Virus record (IMG/VR): IMGVR_UViG_3300012147_000004
Span: 1 to 35,656 of that record
Reading direction: 5' to 3' (one strand)
DNA length: 35,656 nt
DNA from: a virus
In this document: positions 1-6,561 of the stretch, piece after piece
Layout: each line of letters opens with the position of its first letter
Position numbering within the stretch: position 1 is the first letter of the stretch
The notes under the pieces: model-generated
What the model saw: only the letters and a program-made list of their open reading frames with translations
Told to the model about the DNA's origin: nothing
Database searches by the model: none
Made by a program: the position numbers and the translations under genes

Positions 1-123
1 ATCCGGTAAAATCACAAATGTTGATTTCACCCAAACAAAATTCGGCAATCTGTTGCAACTGACAATCACTGATGAACAAGGTGATCTGACTATTTCAACA
101 AACGCATCGAACAACTTTGGAAC
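1..123. repeat. Terminal direct repeat, left copy
   Basis: Bases 1-123 are identical to 35534-35656. The reading frame that enters at base 1 continues exactly from the gene starting at 35355, so the repeat marks a circular or circularly permuted molecule and not two gene copies. The length could be an assembler overlap and need not be a biological terminal redundancy. Confidence 0.95.
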
Positions 124-487
124 TGACTTGATGAAGAAACTTCCAGCAATGGATTTTTCAAAAGAATATCGAGTAGCACCATTTTCATTTACCGGCGAGA
201 ATGGAAAAAATGTTCGTGGAATCTCAATCAGTGAAGGTCTTGAACAAGACAAAGATGCACCGAAAGCTTTGAACTTCTTCTACGATGCTGACAAGAAGAA
301 AGATATCAACGGATTCCCTGAATCTGAATTCGATGCAATTATGAAACTTCCTGAAGGGAAGCGAAAGAACAAGTGGACTGCATACTTTGGAAAGATTGAA
401 GACTTCCTTGTGGAGTACACTGAAACAAACATCCTTCCAAAGTTTGAAAAGACTGAAGAAGAGAAAAAGAAAGACGGCGACTTCTAA
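1..487 (+). CDS. SSB-like protein, C-terminal part (continues from 35355)
   Basis: This is the distal part of a 221-residue protein whose start is at 35355 across the circular junction. The N-terminal half has an OB-fold-like pattern (GKITNVDF, then FGNLLQLTI, then GDLTIST). The C-terminus is charged and ends KKDGDF, like the acidic-aromatic tails of single-stranded DNA-binding proteins. It lies divergent from a RecB/Cas4-like nuclease gene, which fits a replication/recombination role. The SSB assignment is inferred from pattern, not from a firm family match. Translation ends in TAA at 485-487. Confidence 0.6.
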   Translation, partial: SGKITNVDFTQTKFGNLLQLTITDEQGDLTISTNASNNFGTDLMKKLPAMDFSKEYRVAPFSFTGENGKNVRGISISEGLEQDKDAPKALNFFYDADKKKDINGFPESEFDAIMKLPEGKRKNKWTAYFGKIEDFLVEYTETNILPKFEKTEEEKKKDGDF

Positions 488-494
488 TCGCAAA

Positions 495-508
495 GCCCCT
501 TCGGGGGC
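495..508 (+). other. UUCG-capped GC hairpin before tRNA-Met
   Basis: A five-base-pair GCCCC/GGGGC stem with a TTCG loop lies between the SSB-like stop codon and the tRNA. No T-run follows, so it is more likely an mRNA 3-prime end or processing structure than an intrinsic terminator. Confidence 0.5.
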
Positions 509-511
509 AAT

Positions 512-582
512 GGCGGGTTGGTGTAAAGGAAACACATTTGGCTCATAACCAAAAGTAAAAAGTTCGATTCTTTTACCCGCTA
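512..582 (+). tRNA. tRNA-Met (CAU)
   Basis: A 71-nt cloverleaf can be drawn by hand: acceptor GGCGGGT/ACCCGCT (first pair G-U), D stem GTGT/ACAC with loop AAAGGAA, anticodon stem TTTGG/CCAAA with loop CTCATAA (anticodon CAT), a 4-nt variable loop, T stem AAAAG/CTTTT with loop TTCGATT, and discriminator A. CCA is not encoded. With C34 unmodified it is a Met tRNA; lysidine modification would make it Ile2, which sequence alone cannot decide. Confidence 0.88.
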
Positions 583-628
583 CAAGTAATGTATACTGAA
601 TAAAGGTTCAACAGGTAGGAGAGAGAAA

Positions 629-805
629 ATGCAATGTCAAAGAAACGGTTGCGAAGAAGAAATAGAAGAAGGCTCATGTTCAGTTGGTACAAACATCGAA
701 GTATGCTCGATAGAATGTGCAGACGAAATGTGGGAAAACTATCAAGCTGTTCTTAAAGATCAATTGCCCCTAGATTTAGGGGAAGGGGGTGATACATCTC
801 GCTAG
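629..805 (+). CDS. Small cysteine-rich protein (58 aa)
   Basis: The ATG is preceded by a clear purine-rich AGGTAGGAGAG ribosome binding site, which is rare in this genome and supports the start. The product has cysteines at residues 3, 8, 17, 26 and 30 (pattern CSxEC), resembling a small treble-clef-like zinc-binding protein. The protein at 32805-32972 has the same CS-x2-C ending. The stop is TAG. Function unknown; tRNA-Met lies just upstream and a hairpin terminator just downstream. Confidence 0.65.
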   Translation: MQCQRNGCEEEIEEGSCSVGTNIEVCSIECADEMWENYQAVLKDQLPLDLGEGGDTSR

Positions 806-824
806 TCTAGGCGTTATTAGACAT

Positions 825-849
825 AAGGGGACACATCATTGTCCCCTTT
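825..849. terminator. Hairpin terminator
   Basis: AAGGGGACA (825-833) pairs with TGTCCCCTT (840-848) around a 6-nt loop, followed by TTTA. A smaller stem, GTCTA/TAGAC (805-822), precedes it. The symmetric A and T flanks could also stop leftward transcripts arriving from the gene ending at 983. Confidence 0.65.
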
Positions 850-866
850 ACTAACTATTTATATTT

Positions 867-986
867 ATGTCAGAAACAGAAAAAGAAATTGACTTCGAAC
901 TTCCTGATGTGTCGGAAGATACACCAAAAGCAACAGCACCTAAAATTCACATTGGTGGAAGCACTTGTGAATCTTGTGAAGGCTAA
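867..986 (+). CDS. Small acidic protein with C-terminal CESC motif (39 aa)
   Basis: The ATG follows the A/T-rich leader typical of this genome. The product is short and acidic (begins MSETEKEID) and ends with a Cys-Glu-Ser-Cys pair near the C-terminus. It overlaps the tail of the convergent gene at 983-1366 by four bases. No family recognised; small size keeps confidence moderate. Confidence 0.45.
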   Translation: MSETEKEIDFELPDVSEDTPKATAPKIHIGGSTCESCEG

Positions 987-1366
987 AAAACTTCCTTACG
1001 ATACGAAATCGTACACGCACGCCCCCACGTGAGTGATTTTTTTGTGCTGTTTTCTTTCTCTAGTTTGAAAATAGGTATCTCGATCATCACGAATCCCTTA
1101 CCGGTAAAATGAATGACCACGAAAGCCGGCTGATTATAGTGATATGTATAATCAGGTTCACCGTGACCACCTTGATTTCGCATTAAAATCCCCTTCTTGC
1201 CACTGATAGCCATACCCCAATCAATCTGTTCTTCTTTTAAATCAGAAAAGGGAAGTGAATTTCGCCCACGTGTGTCTTTCATTTCAAATGTACACGAAAG
1301 GGGAAGTGGATTCGCTCGAAGCCAATGCCGAAATCGAATCGAGAATTTAGCTTCACGTTTTTTCAT
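983..1366 (-). CDS. RecU-like / PD-(D/E)XK Holliday-junction resolvase-like nuclease
   Basis: A 127-residue protein that fits the phage RecU/PBP-related recombinase pattern: N-terminal KREAKFSIRFRHWL, then FEMKDTRGRNSLPFS with the acidic and lysine residues of the nuclease core, KEEQIDW, a second acidic position in GEPDY, and the C-terminal KKSLTWGRA helix. Such proteins cut branched DNA during recombination and packaging. It is the last gene of the leftward run that begins at the Ro-like gene. Family assignment rests on remembered pattern without a search. Confidence 0.6.
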   Translation of the reverse strand: MKKREAKFSIRFRHWLRANPLPLSCTFEMKDTRGRNSLPFSDLKEEQIDWGMAISGKKGILMRNQGGHGEPDYTYHYNQPAFVVIHFTGKGFVMIEIPIFKLEKENSTKKSLTWGRACTISYRKEVF

Positions 1367-1367
1367 A

Positions 1368-1589
1368 CTAATAAAATGAAATTACTTCATAACCATCAGG
1401 ATTGAATTTATACGAATCATGAAACAAATATCCGATAAAAGAAGAACATGTTAATTCTGTACCAAATTTAGGTTCACCATTTGCTTGACTAAAACCCCAA
1501 CGGATTTTTTTCTTGTTTAATTTTCTTCCACAAGAAGTGCAATGTTTCGGTTCATCTTTTCCACTATACATTTTTAATTTTACACCCAT
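1368..1589 (-). CDS. Small zinc-finger-like hypothetical protein
   Basis: 73 residues, with CTSCGRKLNKKK near the N-terminus (a zinc knuckle half-site) and one further Cys at CSSF. The start may be the internal Met at MYSGKDEP (1571), which would reduce overlap with the upstream gene. It lies between the RecU-like gene and another small Cys-containing protein. Function unknown. Confidence 0.5.
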   Translation of the reverse strand: MGVKLKMYSGKDEPKHCTSCGRKLNKKKIRWGFSQANGEPKFGTELTCSSFIGYLFHDSYKFNPDGYEVISFY

Positions 1590-1746
1590 GACACAAACTT
1601 TGTTTTACTTTCGGCATCGTGCATATACTTTCGATGTAGAAATCTTTTTTCTTATAAAATGACCGCATTTTTATCTTTCGGAATGTCGCACACTGAACCA
1701 AAGCAACATCAGGCGGAAAATCAGCTTTAACTTTGGCTTTTTTCAT
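1564..1746 (-). CDS. Small basic hypothetical protein with CHGC motif
   Basis: 60 residues, lysine-rich (begins MKKAKVKADFPP) and ending with SLCHGCKIKNV, a CxxC zinc-ribbon-like half. It overlaps the dNMP kinase gene upstream by 20 bp and the next gene downstream by up to 26 bp, consistent with tightly packed phage genes. No recognised family. Confidence 0.45.
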   Translation of the reverse strand: MKKAKVKADFPPDVALVQCATFRKIKMRSFYKKKDFYIESICTMPKVKQSLCHGCKIKNV

Positions 1747-2275
1747 TGATGAAGGTATTTATTTGCTCGTGCAAGGCTTGAAACTCCCCTTTCCCGACTG
1801 AAATTGCACAATCGGCACTAATCCTTGCCATTTCTGTTTCTGATTGGTGTGAAGCAATTTGAGTGATGTCAGACCGTTGTATTCGGATGATGTAACCACC
1901 ATTTGCTTTAATAGCATGAGCTTCATTCAAGAAACGCACATCATCAACAACAATATTTGTTTTACAGGCTTTTATTTTAGTCACCCATTGCTTCACCCAA
2001 TAATTCGGATCATCACCACGCCGGACTTCAGTGCCAAAGTTCTGCATCAATGCCCGCATCAGTGGGGGTTTGTATTCAAACAAATCATCAATGTCTTCAA
2101 CTCGTGGATCACCACCGTTGTCAAAAACTAACAAATCCAACAAATCAGGGAACTTTGTTTTCAGTTCTTCAACCAACGCATCTTTGAAATTGATTTTGGT
2201 GAACCTTTGTTCAATCAACTTGTCTGAAGCTGTTGTTTTCCCCGACTGCATCAGTCCTGTGAATCCGATTATCAT
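1727..2275 (-). CDS. Deoxynucleoside monophosphate kinase
   Basis: 182 residues. The Walker A motif GLMQSGKTT (residues 7-15) begins right after the first beta strand. NIVVDDVRFLNEA in the middle matches the phage dNMP kinase family (T4 gp1 type), followed by GGYIIRIQR. It phosphorylates dNMPs to dNDPs for phage DNA synthesis in the cytoplasm. Its start overlaps the stop of the upstream gene as ATGA. Length is somewhat shorter than T4 gp1 but normal for the family. Confidence 0.82.
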   Translation of the reverse strand: MIIGFTGLMQSGKTTASDKLIEQRFTKINFKDALVEELKTKFPDLLDLLVFDNGGDPRVEDIDDLFEYKPPLMRALMQNFGTEVRRGDDPNYWVKQWVTKIKACKTNIVVDDVRFLNEAHAIKANGGYIIRIQRSDITQIASHQSETEMARISADCAISVGKGEFQALHEQINTFINEKSQS

Positions 2276-2505
2276 AGTAAATGTTTATTTTTATTTAAGT
2301 ATTCGGCGTATGATTTTCGAACAATCAAGTCGGAAATTGAATGTTTTTCAGGGGTGATTCGTATATCTGAAGCATCAAATTTCACTTGCTTCCACGCCTT
2401 CTTTGAGTTGCTTGTCACTGTGTACTTTCCCAATAAATATCGAAGCGGATTCCACTTGCTTCTTTCTATTGAATACCTCATCAAGTTTATAAATGGCTTT
2501 TTCAT
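2272..2505 (-). CDS. Hypothetical protein, first gene of a leftward operon
   Basis: 77 residues, basic, no recognised motif (begins MKKPFINLMRYSIERSKW). Its ATG lies 9 nt after a TATAAT box (2515-2520), so the mRNA is probably almost leaderless. The stop overlaps the dNMP kinase start (ATGA), so the two are translationally coupled. Confidence 0.6.
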   Translation of the reverse strand: MKKPFINLMRYSIERSKWNPLRYLLGKYTVTSNSKKAWKQVKFDASDIRITPEKHSISDLIVRKSYAEYLNKNKHLL

Positions 2506-2514
2506 AGTAAATGT

Positions 2515-2543
2515 ATTATAGCGTTATCCACGTAATCAGTAAA
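2515..2543 (-). promoter_or_regulatory. Leftward sigma70-type promoter
   Basis: On the minus strand: TTTACT (2543-2538), a 17-nt spacer, TATAAT (2520-2515), and ATG at 2505. The transcription start would fall 2-3 nt before the start codon. The spacer contains GTGGATAACG, close to a DnaA box (TTATCCACG on the plus strand). Confidence 0.65.
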
Positions 2544-2553
2544 GTTCAGCTAT

Positions 2554-2574
2554 CCACTCCCCCACTCCCCCACC
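2554..2574. other. Tandem ACTCCCCC tract (G-rich on minus strand)
   Basis: Within the 154-bp gap 2506-2659, two ACTCCCCC units sit in tandem, giving G-tracts GG, GGGGG, GGGGG and GG separated by short spacers on the minus strand. It lies at the end of the leftward transcript from 2660 and upstream of the promoter at 2515. Apart from this and the promoter, nothing else is seen in the gap. Confidence 0.4.
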
Positions 2575-2659
2575 GCTTAAAACAAGGGTATTTTGGCACA
2601 TTTGTGACACACATCGGTAGGGAAGGGAACACAGTGGTCAATCACGTTCATCCGAGATT

Positions 2660-3076
2660 TTAATGATGCTCGTACCCTAAATGTGAAATGCTGTTGAAGA
2701 AATCAATAGGATTTTTACCTTCGCAATGTGCTATTTCACCGATCACAGCCGACACATTTCTTTCTGTTGAAACACCACAACAATCACATAAGTATTCAAG
2801 CAAACCCATTTTTCGCATTACTCGTGGTCGATATGGCTTGTCATAAGTTTCAAGTTCATCCATTCCTACACATGCCCTTCCAATTTCACGCCAAAACATA
2901 CCACCTTCAAAACATTCTTCAGGCACTTGTTTTAATTCAGCTTCATCATATTCTGCAATCAAATATGTTCCATAAGAACGGTTGCTTTGATCGAGTAAAA
3001 CTTGTGATGTTTTTATCGGGTATACAATATAATTCGACATCATTGCTACTGTTTGTGCGTTTGTCCAAATGTACAT
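2660..3076 (-). CDS. Hypothetical protein (138 aa)
   Basis: No recognised family. It contains YLCDCCGVSTERN, a CxCC-type possible metal site, and a later Cys in IAHCEGKNP. It starts 3 nt after the helicase stop, so it is probably co-transcribed and may assist that enzyme, though this is only a positional argument. Confidence 0.6.
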   Translation of the reverse strand: MYIWTNAQTVAMMSNYIVYPIKTSQVLLDQSNRSYGTYLIAEYDEAELKQVPEECFEGGMFWREIGRACVGMDELETYDKPYRPRVMRKMGLLEYLCDCCGVSTERNVSAVIGEIAHCEGKNPIDFFNSISHLGYEHH

Positions 3077-3079
3077 AAA

Positions 3080-4342
3080 TTAATTATTACTTTCTGCATA
3101 TACTTTTTCACTGAAGTCACCTTTATTCTCTAGTGCTTTATGCACCGCACGATCCACATCACCTTTTGCAATGAGATTGATATATAGGTTCTTCTTCAAT
3201 TTGTTAGCTCGTAAAATTCGCCCTTGTGCCTGATCGTAGTCAACAAATGAATAAGTGCGGGATGCGAATATCATCACCGGACAATCAGGAACTTCCCAAC
3301 CGGCTGACACTTGTGCTTGTGCGATTAACACATAATCTTCACACGCATTCACTTCTTCAAACAGTTCTTTGCGGTTCTGTGTCTTCCCTGTCAAAAGAAA
3401 AACTTTCTTGCCGGCTTTCTTGAAGCTACTCGAAAGGAAATCAATTTGCTTTGTGTACTTACAAAAAATTATCATCCGTGGGAATTCGATACCGTATTCA
3501 AGCAACCGTGCCGTTTTGTTTTCTTTGAACACTTGTGCCGGATTATATTCATCACCCGCAAGCACACCGTTTTCAATCTGATGCCTTTTCCCAATTTGCA
3601 CCAATGGGTCAGGGAAGTCAGTTTTGCATTCTTTGATGGCTTTGGTTTGTTCAGCCGTTAAATCAACATATTCGTTTTTAAAGGTCTGATCCGGTACATC
3701 GAAATAATCCGATAGTTGTCCAACAAATCCCAATTTATTAACGGCAACAGCCAATCGTTGCTTTGTGGCGTGGTCACTTTTTGCTGAATATATCTCACGC
3801 CCCGCCATTGGAAGCTTTACATAAAAGATATTTCTGAACCGATAAAAGGAATCCATCGAGTATTTACCTAAAATGACACCTGCACCCCACACTGTCATTG
3901 GTGATTTCACAACGGTGGCGGTCACTAGATACAGGCGTTGTGGCTTGCAAAAGTGAATGTATTGCTTCAGGGCGTAGAATAACTGTGAAGCCTTTGGGCG
4001 TTGCATTTTGTTTTTTTGGTGGGTGTTTGGGGTCACTCCTAAACAAGTGTGTGCTTCATCAACGATGATGGTGTCAAAAGTTATCCCCTTATCCACAAGT
4101 TTATCAACATCACGGCGAAACTCTTCTTTGGACATCACAGTCAGTGCCACATCAATCCCCATCTTTTCACACTCACGTTGCCAATTGCCATCATCACGTT
4201 GGGTTTTTGGGCATATAACCAAAACACGCCCCACAGCTAGTGCAAGGGCGGTTCGGGTTTTCCCTGAACCTGTACCCAACCAAAGACCTGTTCTCGATGG
4301 ATTTGCATCCACAATTCTTTGTTGGTGTTCGTATAGGTTCAT
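3080..4342 (-). CDS. Superfamily 2 DEAD/DEAH-box helicase
   Basis: 420 residues. Visible SF2 motifs in order: Q-like start YEHQQRIV (4-11), Walker A GTGSGKT (23-29), VICPKT (motif Ia), VDEAH (94-98, motif II), VTATV (140-144, motif III), IIFCKYTKQ (motif IV), and QAQGRILRA (motif VI with arginine finger) near the C-terminus. It should be an ATP-driven nucleic-acid translocase in phage replication or repair. The length suits a compact two-RecA-domain enzyme. Genes on both sides lie within a few bases. Confidence 0.85.
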   Translation of the reverse strand: MNLYEHQQRIVDANPSRTGLWLGTGSGKTRTALALAVGRVLVICPKTQRDDGNWQRECEKMGIDVALTVMSKEEFRRDVDKLVDKGITFDTIIVDEAHTCLGVTPNTHQKNKMQRPKASQLFYALKQYIHFCKPQRLYLVTATVVKSPMTVWGAGVILGKYSMDSFYRFRNIFYVKLPMAGREIYSAKSDHATKQRLAVAVNKLGFVGQLSDYFDVPDQTFKNEYVDLTAEQTKAIKECKTDFPDPLVQIGKRHQIENGVLAGDEYNPAQVFKENKTARLLEYGIEFPRMIIFCKYTKQIDFLSSSFKKAGKKVFLLTGKTQNRKELFEEVNACEDYVLIAQAQVSAGWEVPDCPVMIFASRTYSFVDYDQAQGRILRANKLKKNLYINLIAKGDVDRAVHKALENKGDFSEKVYAESNN

Positions 4343-4350
4343 AGATTATA

Positions 4351-4539
4351 TTAGACTTCGGGTCTTTCTCTTAATGCATGGTACAAAGCTTTCACTGTTG
4401 GAATATTCATCCTGATAGCATCTCGAAAGTGATTCCCATTTGGGCTGTACCTTTTTATTACTAGATGTTCATCAGTCACTTTTCCATCAACTGTTGTTGT
4501 CACCTTTTCAATGATAATTTTTTCAGGGAATTCAGCCAT
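4351..4539 (-). CDS. Hypothetical protein (62 aa)
   Basis: Small protein (begins MAEFPEKIIIEKVTT) with predicted beta strands then a helix. It lies 8 nt upstream of the helicase start. No family recognised. Confidence 0.55.
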   Translation of the reverse strand: MAEFPEKIIIEKVTTTVDGKVTDEHLVIKRYSPNGNHFRDAIRMNIPTVKALYHALRERPEV

Positions 4540-4543
4540 ACAC

Positions 4544-4720
4544 TTATTTTTTACCGATTAAACAACTGCAACTTTTTCGTCTTTTACACCGATCTGTCAC
4601 CACTTCATACAATTTTTTGTCCTGAAGGAACGCCCATTTTCGAATCTTTACATAGTCTGATTCAAGAATTTTGATGCTTTTAAATCGTGTCTGACTTTTG
4701 TTAGATAACGATTCCGGCAT
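4544..4720 (-). CDS. Small ribbon-helix-helix-like protein (58 aa)
   Basis: The frame opens at ATG 4720, inside the last codons of the Ro-like gene in a different frame, and closes with TAA at 4546-4544. The segment RFKSIKILESDYVKIRKWAFLQDKKLYEVV has the strand-helix-helix rhythm of small MetJ/Arc-type DNA-binding proteins, and a basic Cys-containing tail follows (KRRKSCSCLIGKK). It fills an otherwise empty gap in a gapless operon. If it binds DNA it could regulate this operon, but that is inference. Confidence 0.5.
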   Translation of the reverse strand: MPESLSNKSQTRFKSIKILESDYVKIRKWAFLQDKKLYEVVTDRCKRRKSCSCLIGKK

Positions 4721-6161
4721 AGCGTTCAGAATTAATAGTGTCTTCCATCACTTCGACAGGTGACTTGTTTTCAACAGCCATCTTGAAGACAACCGGTGAA
4801 AGACCTGACACAAGGGCAACACCCTGTTCATCATGTCGGGCGGGCAAGTTCTCACCGCTTCTTGCATCCACGTTCCAAAACACAAGGTTCGGACAACGGA
4901 AGCCAGCTTCAAGATACTTCGCTTTGATAACTTCCATGTTGGTGTGATTGTCACACGCTCGATCAAACTCCATATCACTGATGATATACAGCGTTTCAGG
5001 CATGTCACTTTCATCAATGTTGTTATCAACCGCCGTGTCCAACACAAGGTCAAAGACGGCTTGCAAGTCAGTGTTGTAGCCCCATTCAGCTTGTTCAAGA
5101 TTATGCATTCGTTCTTGAAGTGTTGAACCAATGACCTTTTGAATCTTCGGTTCTTGACTGAAGGTGATGAAAGCATCTTCAAAGTACCCCTTGTTCTTTT
5201 CAGCAAAATACAATGCAAGTGATACTGATACTGACATCGGTGTTCCGCACATTGAACCGGACACATCAGCGACAACCAACGCATTTTTCCCCATTGTGTA
5301 GTCAGGAAGCTGATTCCACAACGCTTCGAGTGTCTTTGAATAGTCACGCTGTACTGATTCGTAAATCTGATATGGGTACAATGTCGAAGCATTGATTTTC
5401 ACTTCACCCTTTTCAGCCTTGTCGATGAATGTTGAATATCGTTGTTCATCATGCTTTCGAAAAGCGTTCCGATAAATTCGTGAAGCTTGTGATGGCACGG
5501 CTGAATAATTAATTCCTTCCCATTCTTTGCCTGACATTTGCTCTTCAACTGTCTTGATAGTCTTTCGGATTTGTCGGATTACCTTTCGATATTTGATGTC
5601 ACTCCATTCAAACTGTGTCGCAAACCATCGTGCTTTCGCTCGTGTTGTTGGTGACGATGCGTTGATTGTCGGCATCCATTTCGCAAGAAGTGACGGTGTT
5701 TCACTTTCAGCATCATCTTTGATTTGGTACTTGATGTATGCAATCGCTGTTTTGTTGTCGAAAAACATATCATCCCATCGTCCATATTCGGACACATATT
5801 GAAGGATAGTTTCAAACACTTCGGTGTGGTTCACTCCAATCCACTCAAGACAGATTCGGAACAAGTCACGTTCACCTTGACCGCCACGAACGTCACGCAA
5901 GTAAAAGAGAATCTTAATTGCTTTCAAACGGTCTTCACCAAACGCACGTTGAAACAACTTCAATGCCTTGTCGGGATTCTTTCGCATCGCCCCCGCTTGT
6001 GCATAAAAGTTCAACAGGGCTGAACCTGAATCAGTGAATGTCACCGCATCATTTTCAGTACGCCCTTTTGATGTATTCTCGTGAAGCTTGTTTATGAAAA
6101 GACCTGAATTTCGTGTCCGTTCGTTTACTGCGTTCACACCTATTTTGTTTATATGTTCCAT
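4701..6161 (-). CDS. Ro60-like DUF2828 protein: helical-repeat N-domain plus vWA domain
   Basis: 486 residues. The N-terminal two thirds is helical, with the DUF2828 signature LFYLRDVRGGQGERDLFR (86-103) and YGRWDDM (126-132). The C-terminal von Willebrand A domain has an intact MIDAS: DVSGSM (299-304), the Thr of GYNTDLQ (364) and the Asp of ISDMEFD (396). This is the architecture of Ro60/TROVE proteins, rings that bind misfolded RNAs and Y RNAs. The gene is the first ORF after a promoter and four structured RNAs on the same strand (6175-6619), which parallels bacterial Ro60 loci with Y RNAs nearby. Ro-like function is inferred from architecture plus this neighbourhood. Confidence 0.8.
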   Translation of the reverse strand: MEHINKIGVNAVNERTRNSGLFINKLHENTSKGRTENDAVTFTDSGSALLNFYAQAGAMRKNPDKALKLFQRAFGEDRLKAIKILFYLRDVRGGQGERDLFRICLEWIGVNHTEVFETILQYVSEYGRWDDMFFDNKTAIAYIKYQIKDDAESETPSLLAKWMPTINASSPTTRAKARWFATQFEWSDIKYRKVIRQIRKTIKTVEEQMSGKEWEGINYSAVPSQASRIYRNAFRKHDEQRYSTFIDKAEKGEVKINASTLYPYQIYESVQRDYSKTLEALWNQLPDYTMGKNALVVADVSGSMCGTPMSVSVSLALYFAEKNKGYFEDAFITFSQEPKIQKVIGSTLQERMHNLEQAEWGYNTDLQAVFDLVLDTAVDNNIDESDMPETLYIISDMEFDRACDNHTNMEVIKAKYLEAGFRCPNLVFWNVDARSGENLPARHDEQGVALVSGLSPVVFKMAVENKSPVEVMEDTINSERYAGIVI

Positions 6162-6174
6162 AATTATTTATATC

Positions 6175-6266
6175 AAGACAGTTTTTGTTGAATTTTTTTT
6201 GTTGATTCTTCCTGAACAACATGATTTGGGTATGAGCCAATATCTAATGTTTGCTGTACCTGTCTT
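6175..6266 (-). ncRNA. Y-RNA-like RNA D / structured 5-prime leader of the Ro-like gene
   Basis: AAGACAG (6266-6260) pairs perfectly with CTGTCTT (6181-6175). On the 5-prime side of the helix the stem is followed by GT and ACAGCAA, the element shared with three RNAs upstream. Inside is a hairpin TTGG/CCAA with loop CTCATAC, matching a tRNA-Met CAU anticodon arm, then GTTG-TTC/GAA-CAAC. It ends 13 nt before the Ro-like ATG, so it could be a separate RNA or a leader that binds the protein and controls its own synthesis. Confidence 0.6.
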
Positions 6267-6285
6267 ATTACCTATTTTATTAATG

Positions 6286-6384
6286 TGGAAGCGGTGGGGG
6301 TTGAACCCACATCCAAGCAGTTTTAACCAATTATTTTTGATTGCTGTCCAAGTCTTTATCAAGACTCATGGCTTTCACGCTCCC
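6286..6384 (-). ncRNA. tRNA-like RNA C (acceptor and T arm, no normal D arm)
   Basis: 99 nt with a 7-bp acceptor GGGAGCG/CGCTTCC (one G-U), T stem GTGGG/CCCAC with loop TTCAACC, and discriminator A; CCA is not encoded. In place of D and anticodon arms there is a long hairpin, CCA-TG-AGTCTT closed by GATA onto AAGACT-TGG, then ACAGCAA and an AGCA/TGCT hairpin. It is the same AAGACT+ACAGCAA module as its neighbours, but placed internally so that the tRNA ends are free. It does not fold as a decoding tRNA. Confidence 0.65.
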
Positions 6385-6392
6385 TTTTGTTT

Positions 6393-6524
6393 TATTGAAT
6401 ATCACGACACATTTATAACGCTCTACCAACTGAGCTAACAAGGGCGAACCCTTGTATTGGACTCGAACCAATGACCTTTCCATTAGAAGTGGATTTGAAG
6501 TTGCTGTGAGTGTCGTATTCAATA
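6393..6524 (-). ncRNA. Y-RNA-like RNA B: circularly permuted tRNA-Arg(UCU) module on a long helix
   Basis: Order on the minus strand: TATTGAATA-CGACAC (6524-6510), TC-ACAGCAACTTCAAA, anticodon hairpin TCCA-CTTCTAA-TGGA, variable AGGTC, T arm ATTGG-TTCGAGT-CCAAT, acceptor 3-prime strand ACAAGGG, loop TTCG, acceptor 5-prime strand CCCTTGT, TA, D arm GCTC-AGTTGGTA-GAGC, GTTATAAAT, and GTGTCG-TGA-TATTCAATA (6410-6393), which closes a 15-bp helix. Rejoined at 6417/6492 it is a perfect 73-nt tRNA-Arg(UCU) with stem TTCCA/TGGAA. Known bacterial Y RNAs carry a tRNA-like domain and lie near Ro60; a processed permuted tRNA is the alternative. Confidence 0.8.
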
Positions 6525-6561
6525 TTTATACTTTTGGTCATTTTTACAAATGACGGAAATC

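Noticed and set aside
2523-2532. DnaA box/replication origin at TTATCCACG (and CTATCCACA near 6662)
   Set aside because: Only two isolated near-matches, no cluster, no AT-rich unwinding repeats beside them.
4748-5392. 214-residue alternative frame inside the Ro-like gene
   Set aside because: It lies wholly inside the DUF2828/vWA gene on the same strand with low-quality Cys/Arg/Leu-rich composition; the vWA frame has intact motifs.
6286-6384. Ordinary class II tRNA (Leu or Ser)
   Set aside because: Acceptor and T arm are good, but there is no D arm with GG and no 5-bp anticodon stem with a 7-nt loop; the internal parts match the AAGACT/ACAGCAA module of the neighbours instead.
6493-6503. Suppressor-like UCA anticodon in CTTCAAA, implying UGA recoding
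   Set aside because: The same CTTCAAA occurs in RNA A next to ACAGCAA with no flanking stem, and TGA is used as a stop in ATGA overlaps and in terminase.
6393-6524. Permuted group I intron making a circular tRNA
   Set aside because: The right flank lacks recognisable group I core elements and there is no terminal intron G before the exon at 6492. The flanks are short and simply pair with each other.
6537-6554. GTCATTT/AAATGAC hairpin between RNA A and RNA B as a terminator
   Set aside because: No T-run follows on the minus strand; likely a spacer hairpin or processing site.
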